Both the position numbers and the translations under genes were made by a program. Source: Streptomyces tardus (GTDB lineage: Bacteria > Actinomycetota > Actinomycetes > Streptomycetales > Streptomycetaceae). From it: a stretch of 64,000 nucleotides of DNA. Shown here piece after piece: positions 35,740-44,390 of this stretch. A model generated the notes under the pieces. That model was not told where the DNA came from and did not search any database. It saw only the letters and a program-made list of their open reading frames with translations. How positions within the stretch are numbered: the stretch's first letter is position 1; each line of letters opens with the position of its first letter. The stretch is taken from the NCBI RefSeq assembly GCF_018101125.2, contig NZ_JAELVF020000004.1, forward strand, positions 248,001 to 312,000, given 5' to 3'.

Positions 35740-37230
35740 GTGACGACGCCGCCGTCCACCGCGACGACGTTCTCACGATCATCCGCGACGACCGGCTACT
35801 GCCGCGTCACCGTGGTGGCGACCGGCAGCCGTATCGATGTGGCGCTGCCCGAGGACGTACCGGTAGCCGATCTGTACCCGGAGGTGCAGCGGCTGACCGG
35901 GCAGGCGCCCGGCGAGGGCGAGCTGGTCGGCCACCATCTGGTGCGGCGCGACGGCAGCGTGCTGGACAGCGCGCGAACCCTGTTGGGCCTGAGAGTGACG
36001 GACGGCGAGGTGCTGACGCTGCGTCCCTTCGCCCGTTCGCTGCCGCCGGTGGTCTTCGACGATGTCTCCGACGCGGTGGCCACCGCGGTGACGCGCGACC
36101 GCACGCTGTGGAACGACCGCTATCTGCGGACCTCCGGGCTTGTCGGCGCGGTGGCGCTGATGTCGTTGATGGCGCTGGTGCTCTGGTTCGCCGACGCCGC
36201 CGGCCGGGACATGCACGGCCTGCCCGGAGTCGTCGCCGCCGTGACGGCAGTGCTGCTGCTGGTGCTGGCGCCGGTGCGGGCACGCTTCTACGACGACACC
36301 GGCTCGGCCACCGCACTCGGCCTGGCGGCGCTGCCGCACGCGGCGCTCGCGGGTTCGGCGCTGCTGTCCCTCCAGGACGGCCACGGCGTCGGCAGGTTGC
36401 AGTTCCTGCTGGCGTGCGCGGCCGTGCTGGTCGCCGCCGTGGTGATGATCTCCGCGATGCCGGGCAACGACGCGTTCTTCGTCGGCGCCGCGGTGCTCGG
36501 CACGACGGGTGTGCTGGCGACGTTCGGGGCGATCCTCGGCGACGGCAGCGCCCTTGCCGCGGCGTCGGTCTGCGCACCGGTCGCCATCGGCGTACTGGCC
36601 TTCCTGCCCGGGATGTCGGCGCGGTTCGCCAGGCTCCCCATCGGGTACGCGGCGCCGCGTTCGGGATACGACGGCTCGGACAACAGCGAGGAGGACCCGT
36701 TCGCCCCGGCCGACCCCGGGCCGATCGACGCCGAGCGCATCGCGGCGCAGGCGCGGCGCGGCCACGAGGTGCTGATCGGCCTCGTCGGCGGTTTCTCGGC
36801 GGTCGTGGTGGGCAGCGCCGCGGTGCTCGGCTTCTCCGGAAACCTCTGGGCCCAACTGCTCGCCCTGGCCTCCGGACTCGCGCTTTTGATGCGCGCACGA
36901 CTCTTCCGCTACTCGGCGCAGGTGGCCTGCGCGATGGTCGCCGGCGCGACGGCGCTCACGCTGCTGGTCGTGGGGCTGGTGCTCAACTCCACGGAGCTGC
37001 TGGGCGGTTCACAGGGCAGCGGACTGCGGACGCTGTGGCTCTCGGCGGCCCTGGCGGCGGGCGCACTGCTGCTGATGGCGATCGCGCTGATCGTGCCGCG
37101 ATCGGGCCTGACCCCGTTCTGGGGACGCCTGTTGGACATCGTCGAGATCACGGTGCTGCTCTCGCTGACACCGCTGTGCCTGGCGGTGCTGGACGTGTAC
37201 ACCTCGGCACGCTCGCTGACCAGCGGCTAG
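35740..37230 (+). CDS. eccD: Type VII secretion membrane protein EccD
   Basis: 496 residues from GTG 35740 (ribosome site within GAGGGGG). Residues about 20-98 form the ubiquitin-like domain typical of EccD (CRVTVVATGSRIDVALPEDV, HHLVRRDGSVLDSARTLLGL). Eleven or so membrane helices follow (from about 128), interrupted by a cytoplasmic loop rich in acidic residues (YDGSDNSEEDPFAPADPG, about 305-325). EccD dimers line the ESX membrane pore region. No eccE follows; the next gene is on the opposite strand. Confidence 0.95.
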   Translation: MTTPPSTATTFSRSSATTGYCRVTVVATGSRIDVALPEDVPVADLYPEVQRLTGQAPGEGELVGHHLVRRDGSVLDSARTLLGLRVTDGEVLTLRPFARSLPPVVFDDVSDAVATAVTRDRTLWNDRYLRTSGLVGAVALMSLMALVLWFADAAGRDMHGLPGVVAAVTAVLLLVLAPVRARFYDDTGSATALGLAALPHAALAGSALLSLQDGHGVGRLQFLLACAAVLVAAVVMISAMPGNDAFFVGAAVLGTTGVLATFGAILGDGSALAAASVCAPVAIGVLAFLPGMSARFARLPIGYAAPRSGYDGSDNSEEDPFAPADPGPIDAERIAAQARRGHEVLIGLVGGFSAVVVGSAAVLGFSGNLWAQLLALASGLALLMRARLFRYSAQVACAMVAGATALTLLVVGLVLNSTELLGGSQGSGLRTLWLSAALAAGALLLMAIALIVPRSGLTPFWGRLLDIVEITVLLSLTPLCLAVLDVYTSARSLTSG

Positions 37231-37471
37231 CTGTCGTGGCCACCGGCCCGCCGGTCGGTCGACGCGGCCTCGGGGCCGGTGCGTGACGGTGCGCGGGGGC
37301 GCGTGGTGGGCGTGGGTGGGCGGAGTGGCGACTCCGGCCGAGCGGGCAGCAGCCTCTCAGGGCGGGGTGCCTGACACGAACGGCGGGCCAGGGCCGTCCG
37401 GCGGCGGGCGTACGGGCGGTGGCCCCGTCGAGGGGCGGGCTCGTGCGGACACCCCGGCCGGCGGACCCGGA

Positions 37472-37505
37472 GCGCCCCGCGTGTGCGGGAGTGCACGCGG
37501 GGCGC
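37472..37505. terminator. Terminator between convergent eccD and the phosphatase
   Basis: 12-bp perfect arms (37472-37483, 37494-37505), 10-nt loop. The remainder of the gap 37231-37547 is GC-rich without a gene. Confidence 0.7.
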
Positions 37506-37547
37506 GGGGCGCTCCGGGCCCCGGGGTGTACGGGGCCCGGCGGGCTG

Positions 37548-38666
37548 TCAGGGGCGGCGGAGGCAGAGCCAGGCGATGTCGTCGCGGGGAGTGCCGTCGA
37601 TGAAGGCGTGGAGATCGTTGCGGAGCGCCTCGGTGAGTTGGTCCGGCGGGTCTCCGGCCCAGGCGCGCAGCCGCTCCTCGAGCGGGTAGAAGTCGCCGTC
37701 GGCGCTTCTGGACTCGGTGACGCCGTCCGTGCAGACGAAGAGGGTGGCGTCACGGGGCAGTGTGAACTCCTTGAGGGAGCGCGGGCCCGGCGCCAACTCG
37801 CCCATGCCCAGGGGCAGTCCGGGGTCCGGAAACTCGATCGGCAGCACCTCGCGCGCGGTGTGCCGCACCAGGTGGGGGCTGACGTGGCCGCAGTCGACGA
37901 CGCTGACCCGCCCCTCGTCGTCGAAGCTCAGCAGCAGCGCGGTGACGAACCGCTCGGGCTCGCCGCGCGCCGCGCTGCGGGCGTTGTGGCGGTGCACCGC
38001 GTCCTCCAACGCGTCGGCCACCCGAGGGAGTTCGGCGACGTGGTGGGCCGCCTCGCGGAAGGCGGCGAGCAGCGCCATGGTGGTGCCGACGGTCTGGAGC
38101 CCCTTGCCCTGGACGTCGGCGATCAACACCCGGGTGCCGTACGGGGAGGTCTCCAGGTCGTACAGGTCGCCGCCCATCAGGCTGTCGACCTCGACGGGCT
38201 GGTACAGGCCGTCGGCGGACAGCTGCCCGGTCGTCACCGGCAGCGGCTGGAGCAACTGGCGCTGGAGGGCGGCGACCAGCGACCGCAACCGCGTCACCTC
38301 CTCCGTCCGGTGGATGCGCAGATGACAGACGATCACACAGAGCGCGCCGATTCCGGCGACCACCAGCGCCGGGGTCGGTTCACCGATCCGGTCGTCGTCG
38401 TAGAGCGCCACCAGGACGACCAGGAAGCCGGCGCCCGCCGCGACGGCGGTCTGCCGCACCGTGCCGACACCGGCGACGAAGGCCGGCAGAAAACAGAACG
38501 CCACGGTGAGACTGGAGCCCAGGCTCACCCCCAGCACCAGGCCGAGCGCGACCAGCAGCGCGAGCATCGCCACGAACACCTTCGGCGCCAGCAGCGGCCG
38601 CGGGCCCTCGTACCCGGCCAGCGCCTTGGTCGCCCGCGTGGGGACGAACTCCCCGTCACCGAACAT
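37548..38666 (-). CDS. Membrane-bound PP2C/SpoIIE-type serine phosphatase
   Basis: 372 residues from ATG 38666 (GTG 38669 also possible). Three to four membrane helices lie in the first 115 residues (VFVAMLALLVALGLVLGVSL and following), then a short coiled linker, then a SpoIIE/PP2C catalytic domain with metal-binding aspartates in GGDLYDLE, IADVQGKG, CTDGVTES and the terminal RDDIAWLCL. Such proteins dephosphorylate anti-anti-sigma factors in Streptomyces partner-switching pathways. No sigma-factor or STAS gene is adjacent, so the target is unknown. Confidence 0.9.
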   Translation of the reverse strand: MFGDGEFVPTRATKALAGYEGPRPLLAPKVFVAMLALLVALGLVLGVSLGSSLTVAFCFLPAFVAGVGTVRQTAVAAGAGFLVVLVALYDDDRIGEPTPALVVAGIGALCVIVCHLRIHRTEEVTRLRSLVAALQRQLLQPLPVTTGQLSADGLYQPVEVDSLMGGDLYDLETSPYGTRVLIADVQGKGLQTVGTTMALLAAFREAAHHVAELPRVADALEDAVHRHNARSAARGEPERFVTALLLSFDDEGRVSVVDCGHVSPHLVRHTAREVLPIEFPDPGLPLGMGELAPGPRSLKEFTLPRDATLFVCTDGVTESRSADGDFYPLEERLRAWAGDPPDQLTEALRNDLHAFIDGTPRDDIAWLCLRRP

Positions 38667-38894
38667 CACTCGACCCCGTTCACTTCTCACGTCCGTTCCG
38701 CGCCGCGTCGGTTCCGCGCCCGCTCCGCGGCCGGTCACGCGTGCCCCGCACGACCGGCCCGCGACCGCGCCGGTCGCTTCCAGCACGGTACGGGCGCGCA
38801 CCGGCGGCGGGGCGCGCCACACGCTCCGGGCCACGCGCGCGACGATCTGTAGGGTCGAACGGTCCACGGGTCCGATGAGTGCCGGGAGTGCCGA

Positions 38895-40028
38895 GTGGGG
38901 ATGCAGGGACGTACGGGAAACACGGGGCGCCCGCGCGCCGCGGAGTGGGGCCTGTCGGTCGGCGGGTTCCCCAGCGGCGCCCACAACGCGCTGACCGATG
39001 TCCCCGGAGTGCGCGTCGGGCACACCACGGTGCGCCGCTCGCCGGACATCCACAGCGGGGTGACCGCCATCCTGCCCGGCGAGCGGGTGAGCCCACAACG
39101 GCCGGTGGCCGCAGGGGTGTTCACCGGAAACGGTTACGGCAAGCTCATCGGTTCCACCCAGCTCGCCGAGCTGGGCGAGCTGGAGACTCCCGTGCTGCTC
39201 ACCTCCACGCTTTCGGCGTTCCGGGTCGCCGACGCCCTCGTCGGCTGGATGCTGGAGCGTCCCGAGTGCGCGGAGGCCGTCAGCCTCAACCCCGTGGTGG
39301 GGGAGTGCAACGACGGCTATCTCTCCGACATCCGCGCCCGGCCGGTGCGCGAGGAGCACGTCCGCGCGGCCCTGGACGGCGCCTCCGCGGGGCCCGTCGA
39401 GGAGGGCTGCGTCGGCGCCGGCACGGGCACCGGGGCGCTCGGCTTCAAGGCCGGCATCGGTACGGCCTCGCGAGTGGTCGAGCTTCCCGGCGAGGGGGCC
39501 CGCTACACGCTCGGTGCGCTGGTGCAGGCGAACTTCGGCGGCACCCTGCGGATCGGCGGCGAACTCCTCACCCCCGGCGGGCTCGGCCTGCGTCCGGAGG
39601 CGCCGCCGCCGGAGAAGGGCTCCTGCATGATCGTGGTCGGCACCGACGCGCCGCTGGACGCCCGGCAGTTGGGGCGGCTGGCGCGGCGTGCAGTGTTCGC
39701 GCTGGCCCGGGTCGGCGCCGCGTACGGCCACGGCAGCGGCGACTACGCGATCGCCTTCTCCACCTCCGGAGCCACCCGGCGGGCTTCGGAGGCCCGGTAC
39801 TCCGAGCGGTCCGCGCCGGTCGGAGAGAGGCCGCGGCCCGCTCCTGCGGACTCCGCGCTGAACCCGCTCTTCGAGGCCGCGCTGGACACGGTGGAGGAGT
39901 CGGTGCTCAACTCGCTGCTCGCCGCCGTCACCACCACCGGGCACCGGGGCCGTACGCTGCCCGCGCTGCCGGTGGAGGCCCTGCGCCGCCGGCCGCCGGG
40001 CCCCGGGCCCGGCCCGCACGGCGGCTGA
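38895..40028 (+). CDS. P1/S58-family aminopeptidase (DmpA/NylC-like)
   Basis: 377 residues. N-terminal nucleophile hydrolase with GLSVGGFPSGAHNALTDVPG then VRVGHTTV, the conserved NPVVGECNDG, TGALGFKAGIGTASR and, before the autocleavage serine, EKGSCMIVVGTDAPLD. Cleavage at G-S (about residue 248) would yield alpha and beta chains and expose the catalytic serine. DmpA-type enzymes remove N-terminal D- or L-residues or beta-peptides. GTG 38895 and ATG 38901 are both plausible starts. The beta chain carries a Pro/Arg/Gly-rich tail. Confidence 0.9.
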   Translation: MGMQGRTGNTGRPRAAEWGLSVGGFPSGAHNALTDVPGVRVGHTTVRRSPDIHSGVTAILPGERVSPQRPVAAGVFTGNGYGKLIGSTQLAELGELETPVLLTSTLSAFRVADALVGWMLERPECAEAVSLNPVVGECNDGYLSDIRARPVREEHVRAALDGASAGPVEEGCVGAGTGTGALGFKAGIGTASRVVELPGEGARYTLGALVQANFGGTLRIGGELLTPGGLGLRPEAPPPEKGSCMIVVGTDAPLDARQLGRLARRAVFALARVGAAYGHGSGDYAIAFSTSGATRRASEARYSERSAPVGERPRPAPADSALNPLFEAALDTVEESVLNSLLAAVTTTGHRGRTLPALPVEALRRRPPGPGPGPHGG

Positions 40029-40213
40029 CGCCACCCGGGACGCCCGCGCTCCGGCCCGCACTCCCGACGCCCGTACGCCCCGACGCGCGTACGCACTCGG
40101 GCCCGTACGCCCCCACGCCCGTGCGCGCACCGGTGCGTGTGCCCGCCGCTCCCAGGGCCCGGCCCGCACGCCTCCGGTCCGTGTTCACCGGCGAGCGTCG
40201 GCCCGGCGGCAGA

Positions 40214-40258
40214 TGTCGGGGTACGGCCGAGCAGGCTGCGCTCGGCCGTACCCCGACA
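40214..40258. terminator. Bidirectional terminator between peptidase and SGNH hydrolase
   Basis: 18-bp perfect arms (40214-40231, 40241-40258), 9-nt loop, 12 bp past the hydrolase stop. The preceding 40029-40213 is low-complexity, CGTACGCCC-rich and empty of genes. Confidence 0.85.
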
Positions 40259-40269
40259 CGGCGTGCGGC

Positions 40270-42177
40270 TCAGCGGCTCCGCGGCACCAGCGTGCGCAGG
40301 TCCACCGAGTCGGCGAGTGCGCGCAGCCCCTCGTCGCCCGGGTGGAGGTGGTCGCCGCTGTCGTACTTCGGCAGCATCCGCGCCGGGCGGGCCGGGTCGC
40401 GGACCACGGCGTCGAAGTCGAGCACCGCGTCGAACCCGCTGCGCCCGCCGCGCAGTTGGTCGTTGATGTGGGTGCGCTTGGCCTCCACCTCGGGCGAGCA
40501 GTCGTGGTAGCCCTCGCAGGGGGTGAGGGTGGCTGCGATGACCCGCAGCCCGCGTGCCCGGGCCCGGTCGGCGACGGCGCGCAGTCCGGTGAGCACCTCT
40601 TCGGAGTCGGCGCCCCAGCGGATGTCGTTGATTCCGGCGAAGACGACCAGGGTGCGGGCGCCGGTCTGCGCGAACACGTCGCGCTCCAGCCGGTTCTGGA
40701 TGCTGACGCCGGCCGTGTCGGGGTCGCTGCCGTCGCCGTCGTAGCGGTCGGAGGCGACGCGGTTGGCGGAGATCCCGTGGTTGAGCACGCCGTAGGCGGG
40801 GACGTCGGAGCTGCCGCGCTCCTCCAGGAGGCGGCGCGAGAGCACGTCCGGCCAGCGGCGGTTGGCGCCCTCGGTGGAGGTGACCCCGTCGGTGATGGAG
40901 TCGCCGAGCGCGACGACCGAGCCGGGTCCGCCGGAGACGTCGATCCCGGTGAGGAACGGCCAGAAGGCCAACTCCGGTTCGTAGCCCCGCCCGTCGCGGC
41001 GTCCGGTCAGATCGCCCGCGCCGTCGGCGGAGGCGTAGGAGCGCTGGATCGCCTGGGCGTGGATCGGGGCGGCGGTCACCGTACCGGGGAGGTACATGCT
41101 GACCAGCAGCGTCGTGTCGGCGGGCACCTGCATTCGCAGCGGATCGCTGACGGCCTCGGCGCCGGCCGGTACCCGGTGTGCCTGCCGGCCCCCGAAGGTC
41201 ACCGCGAGCGGCTCGGCCGTGGTGGCGGCGTCCTCGTCCTGCACGGCGACGGTGACGCGCCCGATGTCCAGCGGCTTCCCGGCGAAGGTGTTCGCCAGCC
41301 GTACCCGCGCGGACTCGCCGCCGCCGCTGGTGCGCACGACCAGGCGCAGCGTCCGGTCGCGCCACGGGCCGACCTCGGTGTACCCGCCGGTGCTCGCGGC
41401 CCAACTCCCCGTCCAGCCAGGGCTGCCCGAGCGGACGGCGACATCGAAGACGTGCAGGTCCGCGGCGGGTCCGGGGTCCTTGGGCAGGGTGATCGAGGCG
41501 ATCCGTCTGCCCCGGTCCACGGGAACGGTCGCGGCGTAGAGCCGGGCGCTCTCCGCGCGTACGCCGGAGGGGGTGTTGATGCGCGGCAGGGCGAGCGCCT
41601 TGGTGGTGAGCGGGCCGGCGCGCCAGTCGTGCGCGGTGAGGGTGTACGGGGCCCGGCCGCCGTCGGCGTAGTGGACGGTGCCGGTGCCGGTCACCGCGCT
41701 GCCGGGGCGGTCCGGGGCGGTGGCGGCGACCAGGAAGGACAGTGCGTCGCCGGTGTTGTTGCTGTTCCCGTCGCCCCCGTTGCCGCCATCGCCGTCGCCG
41801 TTGCCGTTGCCGCCCAGCTCGATGTGCTGGCCGTCGCTGAGGACATTGTCGGGGCGGCCGGGCGCACGGTCGGGCCGTCGCAGCTCGGCGGCGTCCAGCC
41901 GCAGCCGCGTACCCGGACGCCAGCCGGCGGCGTCGAGGTCGGCCGAGGTCAGGGAGTTTCCGGCGCCGTCGAAGTCGGCCCGGTCCGGGCGTCCTTCGTC
42001 GCTGACGGCGCGGTTGTCGTAGTGGCGCTCCAACGGCAGCGGACGCTCGTCGGCGGGAGCGGCGTACGCACCCGGCGCGGCGGGTGCGGCGCTCGATGCG
42101 GCGCTGAGCGCCGGGAGTCCGGAGAAGAGTACGGCCAGCCCTGTGGCGGCGGCGGTGGTGCGCAAGCGGGTACGCAT
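40270..42177 (-). CDS. Secreted GDSL/SGNH-family hydrolase
   Basis: 635 residues from ATG 42177 (ribosome site GAAGGGA). Sec signal peptide (residues 1-40, ending GAYA). An N-terminal accessory region of about 380 residues holds a low-complexity GNGNGDGDGGNGGDG insert near residue 125 and beta-rich segments. The C-terminal SGNH catalytic domain has Block I VVALGDSITDG (about 425), the Block III asparagine in FAGINDIRWG, and the catalytic pair in SGDHLHPGDEG near the end. The GYHDCS segment after LTPCE is also typical of this class of secreted esterases. The substrate could be a polysaccharide acetyl ester or lipid; unknown. Confidence 0.88.
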   Translation of the reverse strand: MRTRLRTTAAATGLAVLFSGLPALSAASSAAPAAPGAYAAPADERPLPLERHYDNRAVSDEGRPDRADFDGAGNSLTSADLDAAGWRPGTRLRLDAAELRRPDRAPGRPDNVLSDGQHIELGGNGNGDGDGGNGGDGNSNNTGDALSFLVAATAPDRPGSAVTGTGTVHYADGGRAPYTLTAHDWRAGPLTTKALALPRINTPSGVRAESARLYAATVPVDRGRRIASITLPKDPGPAADLHVFDVAVRSGSPGWTGSWAASTGGYTEVGPWRDRTLRLVVRTSGGGESARVRLANTFAGKPLDIGRVTVAVQDEDAATTAEPLAVTFGGRQAHRVPAGAEAVSDPLRMQVPADTTLLVSMYLPGTVTAAPIHAQAIQRSYASADGAGDLTGRRDGRGYEPELAFWPFLTGIDVSGGPGSVVALGDSITDGVTSTEGANRRWPDVLSRRLLEERGSSDVPAYGVLNHGISANRVASDRYDGDGSDPDTAGVSIQNRLERDVFAQTGARTLVVFAGINDIRWGADSEEVLTGLRAVADRARARGLRVIAATLTPCEGYHDCSPEVEAKRTHINDQLRGGRSGFDAVLDFDAVVRDPARPARMLPKYDSGDHLHPGDEGLRALADSVDLRTLVPRSR

Positions 42178-42650
42178 CGGTGTCCCTTCGTCGGTCGGGC
42201 CCGCGGCACACCCGGAGTTCGGGTGCGGCTGCCGCACGGGTACGGCGCGGGTGGGTGCGTGGGCGTGCGTCCGGCCGGTGGCGGGCGCGGCGGTGGCAGG
42301 CGCCGATGCGGGTGGCAGGCGCACGGGCGGCAGGCAGCGGAGGTGCGGGAGGTGTGGCGTGCGGTGGAGACGGAGGTGCGGGAGGTGTGGCGGTGCGGTG
42401 CGGTGCGGGGGACGGAGGTGCGGCGGTCCGCGGGGTGGTGTGGTGCCGGTGGCGCGGCGTACCGGCGGAACGGTCAGCGCCGGGACGATCCGACCAGGGC
42501 AGGACCACCGACGGGAGACCTCACGGCGGCGTCAAGGTGTCGATCAGGCCAAGGGGACGGCGAGTTGGGGCCTCGTGCGCTGTGCGCCGGGCGAACCCGG
42601 GGCAGCGCGCCGGTGGCCCGGTGGCCGGAGCGGATGCGACCCTGAGAGGT
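42178..42650. repeat. G-rich direct repeats upstream of the SGNH hydrolase
   Basis: 473 bp with no gene. A 22-bp G-rich unit is repeated exactly at 42338-42359 and 42371-42392, with a partial third copy at 42413-42426; the region around is rich in GGCGG/GGTGG words and could form G-quadruplexes on the plus strand. Confidence 0.65.
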
Positions 42651-43091
42651 ATGAACATCCCGTTCCTGGACAACTGGCGCAAGAAGCACGGAACCTCGCG
42701 CGCAGCCGGCGTGATGAGCCGGGGCGAGGTGAGTGAGCAGGGGCTCGGGGAGCTGCTGGCCGAGTGCGAGGTGCTGCGTGCGCAGGCGACCGAGCACGGG
42801 GTCGAACTCGACGACTCCGTCGGCTCGTTGGAGTCCTTGGATCAACTGCTGCCGCGCTGGCGGGACGACCCCGAGGTGCTGCTCCGGCTGGGCAGCGACG
42901 CGGGCCTCTATCTGGGCACGGTCCTGGTGCGGCGCGTACCCGGTGCTCACTGGGAGGTGCTGGAGGACGGCCGCCCGGTCGTGCGGCTGGCCGCCGGGCG
43001 GGTGCTGGACGTGGTCGAGGCGGGCCACGCCTGGGCGGTGGACGGCACGCCCGAGCTCTCGCAGAGCTACGCGGAGGCCGCGGAGGTCTGA
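42651..43091 (+). CDS. Conserved small actinobacterial protein (DUF6278-like)
   Basis: 146 residues from ATG 42651 (GAGAGG immediately ahead). It starts MNIPFLDNWRKKHG and has a helical SEQGLGELLAECEVLRAQA region. A compact alpha/beta part follows: VGSLESLDQLLPRW, then LGSDAGLYLGTVLVRRVPG, WEVLEDGRPVVRLAAG and LDVVEAGHAWAVDG. The last segments resemble a domain widespread in Streptomyces near aspS and of unknown function. Third-position GC is strong, so coding is secure even though function is not. Confidence 0.75.
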   Translation: MNIPFLDNWRKKHGTSRAAGVMSRGEVSEQGLGELLAECEVLRAQATEHGVELDDSVGSLESLDQLLPRWRDDPEVLLRLGSDAGLYLGTVLVRRVPGAHWEVLEDGRPVVRLAAGRVLDVVEAGHAWAVDGTPELSQSYAEAAEV

Positions 43092-43403
43092 CCGGCCGTC
43101 GCAGGACACAGGGAACGCCCCTCTCCGTACCCCGCCCGCCGCGGCGCGCCGCGCTCCGGTTCGGAGGCCGCGCCGGGGGCGGGTACCCCGGGCAGTCTGG
43201 CAACCCGGCGCCGCGTCCGGCCCCGACGACTGCCCCGCTGCCGCCGGCTGCCCGTACGGCTGTGGGTGTGGCTCGCTGTCCACCGGCCGGCGGCAGCGGG
43301 GCAGTCCTCGGAGCCGGACGCGGCGCGGCGGGAGCACATCGGCGCGGGCAGCCGCTGACCGCACCCACGCCGACACCGGGACCGCACCGGGCCCGGCCGC
43401 ACC

Positions 43404-43459
43404 GGAACGGTCCCGCAATCGGGACCGGCCCGGAACGGTCCCGCAATCGGGACCGGCCC
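43404..43459 (-). repeat. Tandem 28-bp hairpin repeat downstream of aspS
   Basis: Two exact 28-bp copies (43404-43431, 43432-43459), each containing the hairpin GGTCCCG-CAAT-CGGGACC. The pair lies 45 bp beyond the aspS stop and probably terminates it. The rest of 43092-43503 shows no gene. Confidence 0.8.
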
Positions 43460-43503
43460 GGGCCGGTGGAGCGAGGGCCGCCGAACGCGGCGGGCCCCGG
43501 CCG

Positions 43504-44039
43504 CTACTTGTTCGCCGGCGGCGGCTTGCGCAGCGAGAGGTGCAGCTCGCGCAGACGGGCGTCGTCGACCTCGGAGGGCGCGCCCATCAGGAGGTCCTGC
43601 GCGTTGCCGTTGAGCGGGAAGGCGATGGTCTCGCGAATGTTCGGCTCGTCCGCGAGCAGCATCACGATCCGGTCGATGCCGGGGGCGATGCCGCCGTGCG
43701 GCGGGGCGCCGAACTTGAAGGCGCGCAGCATGCCGCCGAACTCCTCCTCCACCGCGTCCTTGTCGTACCCGGCGATCTCGAACGCCTTGTACATGACCTC
43801 CGGTTCGTGGTTCCGGATCGCGCCGGAGGAGAGCTCCACACCGTTGCAGACGATGTCGTACTGCCAGGCCAGGATGTCCAGCGGGTCCTTGCCCTCCAGC
43901 GCCTCCAGGCCGCCCTGCGGCATCGAGAAGGGGTTGTGCGAGAACTCGATCTTCCCGGTGTCCTCGTCCTTCTCGTACATCGGGAAGTCGACGATCCAGC
44001 AGAAGCGGAAGACGTTCTCCTCGAAGTGACCGGTGCGGC
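43504..44039 (-). pseudogene. aspS: Aspartyl-tRNA synthetase, C-terminal third only
   Basis: The minus strand encodes about 178 residues of a class II synthetase core ending at the natural C-terminus: FRFCWIVDFPMYEKDED, SHNPFSMPQGG, YDIVCNGVELSSGAIRNH (motif 2 neighbourhood of AspRS), FGAPPHGGIAPGIDRIVML (motif 3) and LNGNAQDLLMGAP. The anticodon-binding domain, motif 1 and the start, about 400 residues in all, are missing. The frame dissolves at about 44040 into a short inverted repeat and then the palindromes at 44075-44390. A single-copy essential gene should not be truncated, so an assembly error is the first explanation. If real, an intact aspS must exist elsewhere. Confidence 0.85.
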
Positions 44040-44074
44040 GGAAGCACCGGCAGGACCGAGGTCGCGCCGACGGG

Positions 44075-44236
44075 CGGGGGCTCACGCGTCGTCAGCCGCG
44101 CGTGAGCCGCTTGCGGACGGTGCCCTCCTCGGCCGGCTCGGCCGGGGTGCGCGGCGCCGCGCACCCCGGCCGAGCCGGCCGAGGAGGGCACCGTCCGCAA
44201 GCGGCTCACGCGCGGCTGACGACGCGTGAGCCCCCG
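44075..44236. repeat. 162-bp perfect palindrome beside truncated aspS
   Basis: 81-bp arms meeting at 44155/44156, no mismatch or loop. The arms are copies of the 3' end of the gene at 44319-45089. Confidence 0.95.
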
Positions 44237-44390
44237 GCACGCGCGCGGGGCGCGGTGACCGGTGCTTCCGCCGCACCGGTCACCGCGCCCCGCGCGCGTG
44301 CCGGGGGCTCACGCGTCGTCAGCCGCGCGTGAGCCGCTTGCGGACGGTGCCCTCCTCGGCCGGCTCGGCCGGGGTGCGCGGCGCCGCGCA
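44148..44390. repeat. Inverted repeat with 118-bp perfect arms
   Basis: Arms 44148-44265 and 44273-44390 with a 7-nt loop. The right arm is the genuine 3' end of the gene at 44319-45089. The loop region is a short hairpin also found, with its loop inverted, at the aspS breakpoint (about 44031-44052). Confidence 0.95.

Noticed and set aside
38669..40169. Longer N-terminus for the SpoIIE-type phosphatase
   Set aside because: The minus-strand frame stays open far upstream, but it runs antisense through the S58 peptidase gene and carries no conserved sequence; ATG 38666 starts at the first homologous residues.
44075..44390. Large inverted repeats considered as insertion-sequence ends
   Set aside because: No transposase lies between or beside the arms, no target duplication is visible, and the arms are copies of the neighbouring gene's 3' end.
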